Source: Saccharomycopsis crataegensis
Lineage: Eukaryota; Ascomycota; Saccharomycetes; Ascoideales; Saccharomycopsidaceae
Direction: 5' to 3'
Assembly (NCBI RefSeq): GCF_037102585.1
Contig: NW_027043838.1
Location: 1,302,001-1,366,000 of the forward strand
Length of the DNA: 64,000 bases
Of the stretch, positions 10,192 to 19,742 are shown in pieces. The notes under the pieces are model-generated. The model saw only the letters and a program-made list of their open reading frames with translations. It searched no databases and was not told where the DNA came from. Position numbers and translations under genes: made by a program. Positions within the stretch are counted from its first letter, which is position 1, and the number at the start of each line of letters is the position of its first letter.

Positions 10192-10758
10192 TCAATAGAG
10201 CTGCTGTTGTAAACAGAGATCGATATGTCTTGCAGCATGTCTACAGAATCCCTTATAACTGTCAAGGGAAATATTTTCAGCAACTTCTTTCACACTCAGA
10301 GTCAATTGCTCTTTCACACTCAAATTTGATCTTTTAGCTTTACTTTTTCATATAGGTCAGAATTTTTGTATGGCATTTAACCCTGGAGAAAAGGGAGGTA
10401 AACATGCAAGTTCCAACCCACTCAGTGCAACCAATAATTGAAGATCATAACGTTTATGAATAGCAGCACTGTCAAGGATCAAATATCTCATACCTTTTAG
10501 CTTGTCATTGTTTTCTATTTTCTGAATGACTGACTTAACAAAATCATAGAAATGATTAGCTGTAGTACCTCTACTCACTTTCTCGGCATTTGTTTCTGAA
10601 GCAAGTTTTCTCTTCTTATTGGAAGCAGCGACTGGTGATCTGACCCTTAATTCAATAAAGCCTTTAGCAGAAAGTGCACTAATGAAAGAAACTTTAAGTC
10701 CTCTGGTAACAGGAGCAGTGATTACAGCTTGTTCACCTGCATCAGACCGTCAATACAA
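10192..10758 (-). pseudogene. Relic of a Tc1/mariner-type (DDE) transposase, C-terminal half
   Basis: Reading the minus strand from about 10758 down to the TGA at 10192-10194 gives a continuous DDE-transposase-like frame without frameshift. It includes GEQAVITAPVTRGLKVSFIS, the second catalytic Asp in YLILDSAAIHK, and LACLPPFSPGLNAIQKF. The last stretch is the usual LPPYSPxLNPIExFW block, but the expected catalytic Glu is Gln (CAA, 10366-10368) and the Trp codon is TGA (10357-10359). Further in-frame TGA codons lie at 10750-10752 and 10348-10350. After these, the frame still reads a plausible C-terminus (VKEVAENISLDSYKGFCR). The first catalytic Asp and DNA-binding part are missing or unrecognisable. 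This is a dead copy; only its middle 73 codons form an intact ORF, and that starts at GTG. Confidence 0.8.
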
Positions 10759-10823
10759 CGTTGGAGAAGTCCGAATACCTGCGCTCAGCAGATATAAAAT
10801 GTTATATACTAGGAACCAGATCA

Positions 10824-11249
10824 TTAGATCTCTACTAATATATCATTATAGTCGTTGCTCTGTAGATTATAGTTTACAGCTAATAGTATTTCAAGGTTGC
10901 TAAGTGTTGTGTTGTCTGTCCTTACTACTGTCTTTATATCTAATTCCATTTGTCTAAAGTGTTTGTTATAATACGTGAGTACGTTTGTTTCGTCTTTATT
11001 TATATTGAAGTGTTTTGTAGACCTGTAGAATTCTAACAGAGGGAAATACACGCTGTTGCTGGCCACACTACACGGCCCTACAGTGCTCCTGATGATTCAT
11101 CTAGCCAACCAGTGCACGTTGCGCCTGGATCAAAGTTATCGCTATTGGCATTACAATACTTTGTTGTAGGGTCCATTGCCATGACTGCCCCTATGTGGTC
11201 ATCGGACCAATCCTGACTATCTGCAATCATAAACTGATCAAGCCAGTGG
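10824..11249 (-). pseudogene. Frameshifted coding fragment, unknown family
   Basis: On the minus strand a frame from about 11249 reads a protein-like stretch with MAMDPTTKYCNANSDNFDPG and a TCTGWLDES block, then meets TAG near 11080. Just before that point a second frame takes over and stays open to 10824 (PLLEFYRSTKHFNINKDETN and onward), so one frameshift separates them. Asp/Asn-rich composition with cysteines suggests an extracellular protein, but I recognise no family. It abuts the transposase relic and may have been moved or interrupted by it. The 80-codon part alone would start only from GTG (11066). Confidence 0.4.
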
Positions 11250-11595
11250 TTTTTACCTTAATTGTTTAAATATATTTGTATGATAAAATAATATTTTGTG
11301 AATTGACCGATTTTTACCATTTGACCAAAAAATAAATTTTGACAGATTTTTGATAAATAATATATCTATACGGATCATATCACGTTTTTTTTACCATTTT
11401 TAATAAAATCTGTTTCTATATAATAAGATTTTGGGTCATTACTTTATTGTGTATTTCTTTAGTACTGTTATCATATGACCACGATATCCACGTTATCTCA
11501 TACTCATCACGTTTGTAGCTAAGAGACGAAATAATAAAAAGGTGAATCAAGTGATACTTTGGGAAATCAAAAAATCATGAGAGGAAGGGACAATT
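11250..11595. other. AT-rich spacer
   Basis: Very AT-rich DNA between the coding fragment and the tandem array, including repeated TTTTACCATTT and TGACCxxTTTTT words near 11305-11400. No gene seen. Confidence 0.4.
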
Positions 11596-11697
11596 AAAGA
11601 AAACTCTAAATATAAAGAAAACTCTAAATATAAAGAAAACTCTAAATATAAAGAAAACTCTAAATATAAAGAAAACTCTAAATATAAAGTTTAGAGT
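11596..11697. repeat. Five-copy 18-bp tandem repeat ending in an inverted motif
   Basis: AAAGAAAACTCTAAATAT is repeated five times without change at 11596-11685. It is followed by AAAG and TTTAGAGT, which pairs with the ACTCTAAA of the last unit and would form an 8-bp hairpin with a 7-nt loop. The array lies just 3' of the adhesin-like pseudogene's last stop, so it could be in its 3' untranslated region. Perfect identity of the units implies recent expansion or homogenisation. Confidence 0.9.
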
Positions 11698-11719
11698 CAA
11701 GTTATTTAAGGAAGGTGTT

Positions 11720-12540
11720 TTAAATCATAAGAATGAAGAACCACAAAATACTGGCAATAGATTCGCCTGTGAAGTGAACTCTAGCACCAACACCAATATA
11801 TGTCAACATGGATGTCAAAGATTGAGCATCGGGAATATATGACGTGGAAGGATTTTAGAAAATCATTGCGCTTTGGGATCCCGATGATGTAGTTGTTGGT
11901 GTATAGAAACCCGAAACAGTGTTTGAGCCAGATCCTGGACTATTGGATAAACCAAAACCAGAAGAAGAGGTTGAAGCAGAATCAGAACCAGAAACTGATT
12001 GAGATGATGAGGCATTTTCCGAACCAGAACCTGTGTCATTACTCGTGCCTGAAGTTGAGCTTGAACTTAAATTCCAGACTCATTGTCTGTTCCAGAGCCA
12101 GAGCTACTACCAGAAATAGGGCTACTACCAGCAGGTTTTGACGACGAAGTTGACGCAGAAGAGGTCAATTCTTGACTTGAACCTGAATCTGAACCTGAAC
12201 TAACGGTGACTATAATGGATGAAGTCCTGGAATTAGAAGATATGGAGGAGCTCAGCGGCTCAGAAGATGTGGAAGGGGATGCAGTTATACCTGAAATAGT
12301 GCTCAGCATAGTTTCTGAATGCTCAGAGCTCAGAGAGGCTTGAGAATACAGTGTCAGTATACCTGAGCTTGTCGATCCAGAAGATGTGGTATTACCATAG
12401 CTAAAAGTTGGTAAAACAGTTGGAATATCGACAACGACTGTTACGGGATATTTGGATCCAGAAATACTGGTGGATGGTGAGACAGTGTGGGCGGTAGTGA
12501 AAGTGCCGGACCAAAAGCTAGTGACAGTGATGAAAATCAT
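11720..12540 (-). pseudogene. Broken cell-wall adhesin-like gene (Ser/Thr-rich, C-terminal part)
   Basis: The frame from ATG 12540 opens with TSFWSGTFTTAHTVS and TVVVDIP, the W-x-G-T-x-T-T ... VxVxxP pattern of Als/Iff/Flo-type repeat units. It continues as Ser/Gly/Thr-rich stalk to a TAA near 12067-12069. A one-base shift there opens a further Ser/Gly-rich frame with GSDSASTSSSGFGLSNS. That frame is broken once by TAA (about 11853) and then reads to TAA 11720-11722. The last residues (SIASILWFFILMI) are hydrophobic, as in a GPI attachment signal. No signal peptide or ligand-binding N-terminal domain is present upstream; an in-frame TGA lies about 40 bp before the ATG. So the gene is 5'-truncated and carries one frameshift and one nonsense codon. 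Confidence 0.65.
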
Positions 12541-13353
12541 TGCATCGTTATTGACTAATGATAGCTTGTAATAGCTTCATGACCAATTAGTAATTGGTTC
12601 ACTAATATATCTGGATTCTGTATTTTATCTTATATCCGAATTTGGTAATATCGCAACTTCCACTTATCATGGTCTGAATAGAAGAATGCTACTGAAATTG
12701 CCCCAAGTGGATTGCAGCCAGTGAGAGACTCTAATATATTTCATTAATATTTTGGTTATCCCCGGCTCGTAAGGAAAGGAACTTATAAGAATCTCTGCAG
12801 CTCGCCAATATACATACATTACTTATAAATAGAATGTACTGTGTTTTATGTTTGATCTCATTCCCCATCAATCAGCTCCGGAATTCGGTTCTCATTTCAC
12901 TTTTTTCAAGTACTATAATTATTTATGATCAGTTTAACAGGTTATATTTACCATATGGTGGGTTTAGGTAACGAAACAATACATGTAGTGGTTCCAAAGT
13001 ATCAGATCAGTAACCAGATGAATTGAAAACTAATACTTGGTAACAATTGGATACTTGGTGAAAATGGATGGATAGTAAAAACGGACACACTTGATTTTTC
13101 CTCATAAATATTTATGAGTTTTTCATAAGTATTTCCACTTATTATTTCGCCTTTTATTCTTACCTTCCTATATGGTGATTTTGGCGAATTAGATTGTTGG
13201 ATCCGGTATGTTGGTACAACATTTTGACATCTGGGTCACCCGCCCACAAAAGTTCACTGTCTTCAATCAACTCTAGTGTGGGTGGTGGACCCGTAGTGGA
13301 ACTACACATCTCTGACATATTTTGGCTATAACATAAATCATAATTAGAAGACT
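12541..13353. other. Upstream region of the cullin-like gene
   Basis: About 800 bp without a supported gene. It contains a perfect inverted repeat ACCAATTA/TAATTGGT at 12582-12598 with a 1-nt centre. No adhesin N-terminal coding sequence was found here in the frames read. Confidence 0.4.
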
Positions 13354-16300
13354 ATGGGGGAGCCTGCACTGAAGGCGTCATGGTTGAAACTTCTGGAAAA
13401 TAATAATAATAATAATAACAATCTGGTAAAAACTCTTCCCAGACCCACTATGAGAAGCGATCAATCTTCTTCATCGAATTCAAAGGCTATCCCTTTGGAT
13501 CATTTGACGCATTATATTGATTCTCAGATATCTGAGATTCTAAGAGGGGATCAAAAATTTCTTCATCGAGTCCCTGTACTGAAATTATATGAAACAGTAC
13601 GAGTCTTATGCGTTAATGGACACGGATCTGCAATTTATCAATTAGTCGTTGCAAAGTTTAAGGAATTTTTCACTAATGATCCAGGAATCAATGAATACAT
13701 GAAACAAATTGTTGAAATAAACACCAATGACACCAGTGATGACCAAATAAATCTCGGGAAAATTTTTTCTGAGTTCCACCAGGAAAAGTTTGATTCTTGT
13801 TGCAATGCTATCCGTCAATTTCTTTTGTTATTCAATTACGTCTTCAGCAAAATTAATGTCATTAATTTGACCCTTGCTTACTTAGATCGCAATATCTTGG
13901 TTAATTCTTACTCAAAACTAACAATTGTTGAGCTAAGTAACTCCTTGTTTTTTCAAAGACTTTTCACAGAGACCGATGGAGTGGCATGTGGGCAGGTTAT
14001 TCTTAAAAATTTGTTGAATTTGCTTCATTTCAACAGGTTCTATCAACTCAACAAACACTTGGAAATAAATAACTTTGACGCACTCTTACCGGTAAAGATT
14101 TCGGTTTCTGCCTCCAATGATATCGATCCAGAAAAATTACTTGTCAATTCTTTGATTATTCTCAAGAAAATCGACCTTATTATATCTAATCTTGATTATT
14201 ATAGGAATATTTCCACAGAAATATCCTGCCTTACAGCCAAAGCCATCAATTTTAACAAGCTCTATATTGATGAACTCAATAGATTCACGACATATGTCAC
14301 GGAAACTTTATTGGTGGATACCAAGGAAGGGAAAGTTTTTATTCACCATTTCATCTCCATCTTTGAAAAATTGTATCAACATGAAAATATTCTCATCAAG
14401 TTGATTTATAACAACAAAGACATGAAATCTGAATTGAGAGTGTTGATGCCTTCTTGTCACCTGGGTCAAAAGATTTACTTTCAATTTTTACACCAGTACT
14501 ATCAATATGGGTTATTTAGCATTCATGCTAACTTTATCGTTGATGATAATGCAAAAGTGTTATCGCTAGTTGATAAGACTTTACTTTTCAAATTGATTGT
14601 TAACAACAATACGAGCTTGCCTTCCATATTGAATAATTTGATCACCAATTTGAATTACGAGGACTTGAAGAAACTATATGAGTTGCATTGTCAATTCGAC
14701 AAGATCCCTGTTCTGTTGAATTCAAATTTTATGATGGAGCTCAACAATGATGAAGATACTGACATTGAAGATTCTTATGGTAGTGATGATGAAGATAAGA
14801 TTATGAAGGTTCCAAGAACACCCTCTGATCTGGGATCCACACAACAACATAAGACGATTGAGTCTTTTGTGGAAATTTGGGGGTCTATTATTCAAACCCA
14901 GCTCAAGACGACATTCATCAATTTCAAGAAAAAACTGAACAAGCGCGACTTGTTTGGTAACAATAATAATAACAGGACGGGTTCGATCATTGAAGTTTTA
15001 TACAATTTGAAGCTTGGTTACTTTAACATTGTCAAAGAATCATTCAAAGGAAATCATAAGTTTCTTGAAGAAATCGATAAGGCATTTATCAAAATTTCGA
15101 GTATCAATAAGTATGAGCTTATCAATGAATTGGTCAAATATTGCGACTCCTTGATCACAAGCATGTACTCAACTTACATTAATCCGAATAAACCATTCAT
15201 AAGCTGCTTCAATGAAGATATTGTGACAAAAATCTTACCAAATTTCACTCCAATATACTGGTTTTTTCTCAAGTTTCTAGAAGAAAGAAGATTCGAAGTT
15301 TTCATTGGTTGTTATAAGAATTATCTTTCTAGAAGATTGTTGAACATGAATAACCTCCTTGAATCTGAGAGTCTAAATAAGAAATTAGTCATCGAGAAAA
15401 TCATTTTAATTCTATTCACCAAAGATTTTGGTCATCAAAAAGACCCTGATAATGATGAAATTATGGTGAAATTTCAGGATTGGAACCGCAACTTGAAAAT
15501 GATCAGCCATTTCTTATATGAAAAATATACCGAGAATGACACAGAGTTTGGAACCATCGATATGACCCAGATTAGCAAACCTCGTAATTTGGACTTGCTG
15601 AAACACATTGATGGATACAGTAGTATTATCACTGATGATGCCACTGGGGTTAAATATTACGATGGCATGCAATTGGTTATTGAAAGCAACAACGAGAAAT
15701 TTATTGAGGTCGATGAACTATTATCTAAATTCAGAAGGGTGTATTCCATGATCACTGATCTTGAAACTTCACGAAAATATCTGGTTGATTTTTCACAGCA
15801 AATGAATAAATTCCCAACCGTGAAAAGTGGTAAAGAAATCGAGTTTGATCCTGTGGTTCTCAGTAAAAAATCTTGGCCCAATTTTAATAACAACAATTTT
15901 GGAATTGAGTTACCCCAAAAAGCTCCTCATGCCGAAGATGATCATAATCACTATTCAATGCCTGAATTATTCGACGCATTCAATGAATTATTCTTTCTTC
16001 AAACAAATAAAATTGTTTCATTCCACGAATCCATGCCTGCAAATTCAGATAAAGTTCCGTATGACAAACAATCAAGAATCTATAGCTGCTCAGACCATAA
16101 ATCTCTTAATTGGAACTACTCACTTCACTATTTAGTGTTAGATTTCCACTTAACTGAAACCCAAACCGTGACGATCCAGACAGTGTTTGTTATTGGATGC
16201 ATATTATTGATGTTCAACGATGCTACTACAATTAGCTATGAAAGCGTTTTATCAAGACTAAAGTTGAAGAAAAACTCTGCTGTTGGAAAAGCGAACATGA

Positions 16301-16776
16301 TTAATGGAGAGACCTTGGCTCAAAATATCAAATCTAAAGCTCCAAAATACTCTAGTAGTAATAAGTTTTTGATCATGGAAAGTAAATCCAAACCTCCTCC
16401 TGCCATTGCTTCTTTTTCTTCTTCTAGTGGCATTGGAGGTCAAGACACCATTATTTCGGATTCGATGAATAGTTCTACCACCGTACCCATTAATATTTCG
16501 TCAGTAATCACCGGAGAGGCTTTCCTATCTGCTCTTCCGCATGATCCTGATGACTTGGTAAAACGTTCGATATATTCATTACAAAGATCCGGGGTTATCA
16601 TAAAGTGTAACCCAGAGACTCGAAACCCTGATTCTACTGCCTCCATTTCTGGGAAATTTGATTCGCATGGTAGTTTTATGATCAATGAGAATTTGCAAAC
16701 GGATTCAGAAGGAGAACACACAGTATTGAGAATTCCATTGGTGAGCAGTAAGAATTTAAAAAAGAGCTCGACTTGA
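13354..16776 (+). CDS. APC2: Cullin-family protein, probably anaphase-promoting complex subunit Apc2
   Basis: A 1140-aa protein whose C-terminal half has cullin landmarks. A SWPNFNN / IELPQ block begins the cullin homology core. YSCSDHKSLNWNYSLHYLVL followed by QTVFVIGCILLMFND matches the (R)xLxWxxxLGxxxLxV ... QxxILxxFN pattern of cullin beta sheets. The C-terminal segment PDDLVKRSIYSLQRSGVI looks like the winged-helix end (LxxLxxxGII). In Apc2 this part binds the RING protein Apc11 and makes the catalytic core of the cell-cycle ubiquitin ligase. No canonical neddylation Lys motif is obvious, which favours Apc2 over Cdc53/Cul3. It is longer than S. cerevisiae Apc2 (853 aa) because of Asn-rich and acidic inserts, such as the poly-Asn run near residue 16 and DEDTDIEDSYGSDDEDK near 470. 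Divergence is high, so the identity is likely but not certain. Confidence 0.6.
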   Translation: MGEPALKASWLKLLENNNNNNNNLVKTLPRPTMRSDQSSSSNSKAIPLDHLTHYIDSQISEILRGDQKFLHRVPVLKLYETVRVLCVNGHGSAIYQLVVAKFKEFFTNDPGINEYMKQIVEINTNDTSDDQINLGKIFSEFHQEKFDSCCNAIRQFLLLFNYVFSKINVINLTLAYLDRNILVNSYSKLTIVELSNSLFFQRLFTETDGVACGQVILKNLLNLLHFNRFYQLNKHLEINNFDALLPVKISVSASNDIDPEKLLVNSLIILKKIDLIISNLDYYRNISTEISCLTAKAINFNKLYIDELNRFTTYVTETLLVDTKEGKVFIHHFISIFEKLYQHENILIKLIYNNKDMKSELRVLMPSCHLGQKIYFQFLHQYYQYGLFSIHANFIVDDNAKVLSLVDKTLLFKLIVNNNTSLPSILNNLITNLNYEDLKKLYELHCQFDKIPVLLNSNFMMELNNDEDTDIEDSYGSDDEDKIMKVPRTPSDLGSTQQHKTIESFVEIWGSIIQTQLKTTFINFKKKLNKRDLFGNNNNNRTGSIIEVLYNLKLGYFNIVKESFKGNHKFLEEIDKAFIKISSINKYELINELVKYCDSLITSMYSTYINPNKPFISCFNEDIVTKILPNFTPIYWFFLKFLEERRFEVFIGCYKNYLSRRLLNMNNLLESESLNKKLVIEKIILILFTKDFGHQKDPDNDEIMVKFQDWNRNLKMISHFLYEKYTENDTEFGTIDMTQISKPRNLDLLKHIDGYSSIITDDATGVKYYDGMQLVIESNNEKFIEVDELLSKFRRVYSMITDLETSRKYLVDFSQQMNKFPTVKSGKEIEFDPVVLSKKSWPNFNNNNFGIELPQKAPHAEDDHNHYSMPELFDAFNELFFLQTNKIVSFHESMPANSDKVPYDKQSRIYSCSDHKSLNWNYSLHYLVLDFHLTETQTVTIQTVFVIGCILLMFNDATTISYESVLSRLKLKKNSAVGKANMINGETLAQNIKSKAPKYSSSNKFLIMESKSKPPPAIASFSSSSGIGGQDTIISDSMNSSTTVPINISSVITGEAFLSALPHDPDDLVKRSIYSLQRSGVIIKCNPETRNPDSTASISGKFDSHGSFMINENLQTDSEGEHTVLRIPLVSSKNLKKSST

Positions 16777-17663
16777 TAAGGGACTCCGTCTGAGAACGAA
16801 TGAAACTTTCTTTTTTTTTTTAAGCAAGACAATTCTATTCACTTATTTATTGAAGTGTGTGTAGTGTTGCCAACTTATATTTGTAAATATTCAGTTCTCA
16901 CTCAACCGAAGCTGTTATGAAATTCATAATAAGGATGATACTGCCTATCAGACACTGCAAACAATTAACGAAATTCTCGAGCTATTACTAATCATCAATT
17001 TTAATTGTTCCTGTCACCGGACTGTGTATTACTTCGATATTGAGCTACGGCATACACAAAAGCAACTTAGCAAGTGTGTTACTAGAGTGCATATTTTCTA
17101 AAAATTCGATATAATCAAAGCCGGTGTATAATGAGTAAAAATAATAATGAAAAAATAGGATTGAAAAATAATGTCTGAAAACTGAAGGAAAAGGAAATAT
17201 TTTAATAATGAACAGAAGAAGAGAAAAACCAAAAAATATGATGATGGTCTTGGCTAGTAAAGAACCCAAAAAAAAAAATGTTAAATGGAAGCCAGGCAAT
17301 CTAAAATGATTTGAAAAAAAAAAATATATCTATATATATAAAAGTTTAAATACTCCAATATTTATGAGACGAACTGTTCTTGAGGAGGTTAGAAAAAAAG
17401 AGAGAAAAAAAAGGTAAAGCACAGGAAATAAATCGTAAACGAGAAATTTCGGCTGAGCTTTAGGATGAAAAAGAAGATTCAGTGGTGTTTCTATTTGGTT
17501 TGATTTTCACAATAAGCGAGTAGTCGCAATTGGGACTCTCAGCCTTTGAGGAAATTAAGATCCAAAAAAATAATAAACGAACACGACCTGAAAAAGAATG
17601 GATTTGAAGTAAAATTGGTATTAGGTTATTGGGGGAAGTGCATATGTATAACTTTGATGTTAT
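16777..17663. other. Convergent intergenic stretch
   Basis: About 890 bp between two convergent genes, with many A-runs (17269-17278, 17314-17325, 17393-17412) and TATATA. Short ORFs here are low-complexity and unconvincing. Nothing else was seen. Confidence 0.45.
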
Positions 17664-18281
17664 TTATTTTTGGGTATACGTCACGTAGATCGTGCTTGTT
17701 GTCGTACTAGTAACGTCTTCTGAATCATCGTCATCAAAATCATAATAGAAGTAGCATGTGCTTTGGGACTGGCTAATACTATATGGAGTTGCTGATGAAG
17801 GAATGGAAGTGATAGTATCGTATGATATGGTCAGCGTACCGACTACTTCACTTGTGCTGGAAGCCACACTTACCATATTGGTTCTAACGGAGCTGCTGGA
17901 CCTGCTCGAAGTTGTCATGGAAGTTGAGGTCAAAGTTATAGTCGATCTAGAAGGAGAAGATGATGAGGAAGGAGAGGAATAGGAAGAAGAAGTGGAAGTG
18001 GAACTTTTTGTTGAAGAGGTTGTTGTTGTAGCAGGTGCACTCCCATACATTGTGATGTAGTGTGTAGTACCTTGAATATTAACTGTCTCTGTTATGATGA
18101 TTGTGGTATAGTAGGACTCGTATGTTTTGGTCGAGCCTTGTTCAACCGTTGTGATTGTTGATTCAATCACCGAAGTCATGCTAGCCATATTAGTTATAGT
18201 GGTGGCTGCTGGGTTAGCCACAGGGGCTGCTAGAACTTTCTGAACTAGAAGAGGTATGCTGAGAATATTGAGAAGCTTCAT
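17664..18281 (-). CDS. Secreted Ser/Thr-rich protein, probable cell-surface
   Basis: A 205-aa protein with an N-terminal signal (MKLLNILSIPLLVQKVLAAP, cleavage likely near VLAA). A Thr-rich segment with YYTTIIITETVNIQGTTHYI follows, then a nearly pure Ser/Thr stalk (about residues 90-135), a second Thr/Val segment, and an acidic patch (DFDDDDSEDV) before the end YVTYTQK. It lacks a GPI-type hydrophobic tail. One cysteine (STCYFYYD) is present. The composition matches O-mannosylated fungal surface proteins, and it is built like the protein at 8832-9461. No orthologue is recognised. Its upstream DNA carries three short GGGTATCAAA repeats (18301-18367). Confidence 0.65.
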   Translation of the reverse strand: MKLLNILSIPLLVQKVLAAPVANPAATTITNMASMTSVIESTITTVEQGSTKTYESYYTTIIITETVNIQGTTHYITMYGSAPATTTTSSTKSSTSTSSSYSSPSSSSSPSRSTITLTSTSMTTSSRSSSSVRTNMVSVASSTSEVVGTLTISYDTITSIPSSATPYSISQSQSTCYFYYDFDDDDSEDVTSTTTSTIYVTYTQK

Positions 18282-18300
18282 CTTCGTTAATTAAGAAAAA

Positions 18301-18367
18301 AAAAGGTTTGGGTATCAAAGGATGAAAAAAAAAAGGTATGGGTATCAAAGGTTTGGGTATCAAAATT
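18301..18367. repeat. Three short direct repeats (GGGTATCAAA) upstream of a secreted-protein gene
   Basis: GGTTTGGGTATCAAAGG, GGTATGGGTATCAAAGG and TTTGGGTATCAAAATT occur in tandem; the first two are 30 bp apart and separated by an A-rich filler. They lie 20-85 bp upstream of the minus-strand ATG at 18281, that is in its 5' leader or core promoter. They could be repeated protein-binding sites or just slippage products. Confidence 0.75.
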
Positions 18368-19742
18368 TAATTAACTCAGAATTAGCTTCCAAATAACAGC
18401 TTCAGAAACTGGAGGATGTCTCTATAATTCTTCTGTTTCTCTTAATTCAAGATAATTAGAAATTAATTAAAAATTCCTTGGGTTCAATTTTCGGCAAATT
18501 TTTTTTTTGGATTTTGAGCGGACGAACGAGGATATATATTATCCCGTTTAGAGGATCATTGACGAAGAAATCTTGCTTTAAACGAGATACTGATATCATG
18601 AACCATAAAAGTTTTCCATTCCGGAAAATTCCCCACTTCTTCCTAGTTTCATCCTCATTTGAAGTAAATGACTTTTGAGGAACCATCCCGAGTTACTAGA
18701 CGGCTGGATCTAGGTTTTATCGCTGTGCTGCTGCATGTTGCGAAAAGGTGCATAGGCCGACTAAGACAGAAACTTTTTTGACAGAAATGTCAATCGATCA
18801 ATTGTTTGGCAACTTGTGTATTATCACAGCTCAATGGTAATAGTATATTCATAATGTCATTAAAATTACATTTCATTCATTTTCGGGCAGCGCTCTCTCT
18901 ATACTGGTGTTGGTAGACGAACAATTTTCGACAGTGATCGCCGGTCTAGTGCATGCCAATAAATGAAATTTTCTTGGGGGTCTATTGCGAATGATCGGCC
19001 GACTCTTTTCGAAGACCGTCACAATAGTGCAAATTGTAAGTTCCAAGCCCGAGAATTCCTTCTGGGCTACTGGGTATGGATTGCTTTCAAATGTTAGTTT
19101 AATGATTTTTTGAAGCGACTGTTATCCTTAAGGTCCCCACCCCAATAAATCTCTGTTGTGTCTAATAAGATAGAATTGAGACAAGATCTCTTGTCTCAAC
19201 CTCAAATTATTTCAATTAAAACAAAAAAATACTGTCTCACTATTGCGTGGATATAATCAATTATCATCCTTGTGTGGTGATAATTATTTTCGATAAACCT
19301 CATGGGTCACCCTGTTGAGACATGCAGGTAAGATTTGGGTTTCCATCCCATCTCGTGTAATTTAGAGTAGGTAGTGATTTTGGTGCAACAGTTAGAAAAG
19401 AAAAATGAAGTCAATTCCTTTTATATTTGGTCATGTTTATCAAGTCTGAAGAAATAATTGTAATTCGGTACTATTCATGCCAGACATTTTGTTTAATGTA
19501 TTGAGGGTTGTAGTAGAGCAGTGCTCATTTAACCCGGGCTCTGTCTTTGAAAAATTGACCACTGTTTAAAAATCTCCGAACTGGTGAAATATGACAAAGA
19601 ATATTTGATTGACGGAATGGTTGAATGCGATCTTCATATGTGCTTAGTTATTGGTCTGCAAAGATCAAAAAAAATTTTACACGAAGGCAACAAATTCATA
19701 TTGCTGAGGTAACATACGATTACATAATCAGTTTATTGTGAT
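18368..19742. other. Gene-poor stretch with an LTR-like inverted repeat
   Basis: About 1.4 kb without a supported gene. It contains an 11-bp perfect inverted repeat TTGAGACAAGA/TCTTGTCTCAA at 19176-19199 with a 2-nt centre. GAGAC/GTCTC words recur near 19234 and 19316, and TGTTG-starting sequences lie at 19154 and 19312. This recalls a degraded retrotransposon LTR but the boundaries do not close. Some GC-richer sequence lies at 18890-19080. Confidence 0.35.

Noticed and set aside
10619-10903. 94-codon plus-strand ORF
   Set aside because: Antisense to the transposase relic; the minus-strand reading has clear family motifs.
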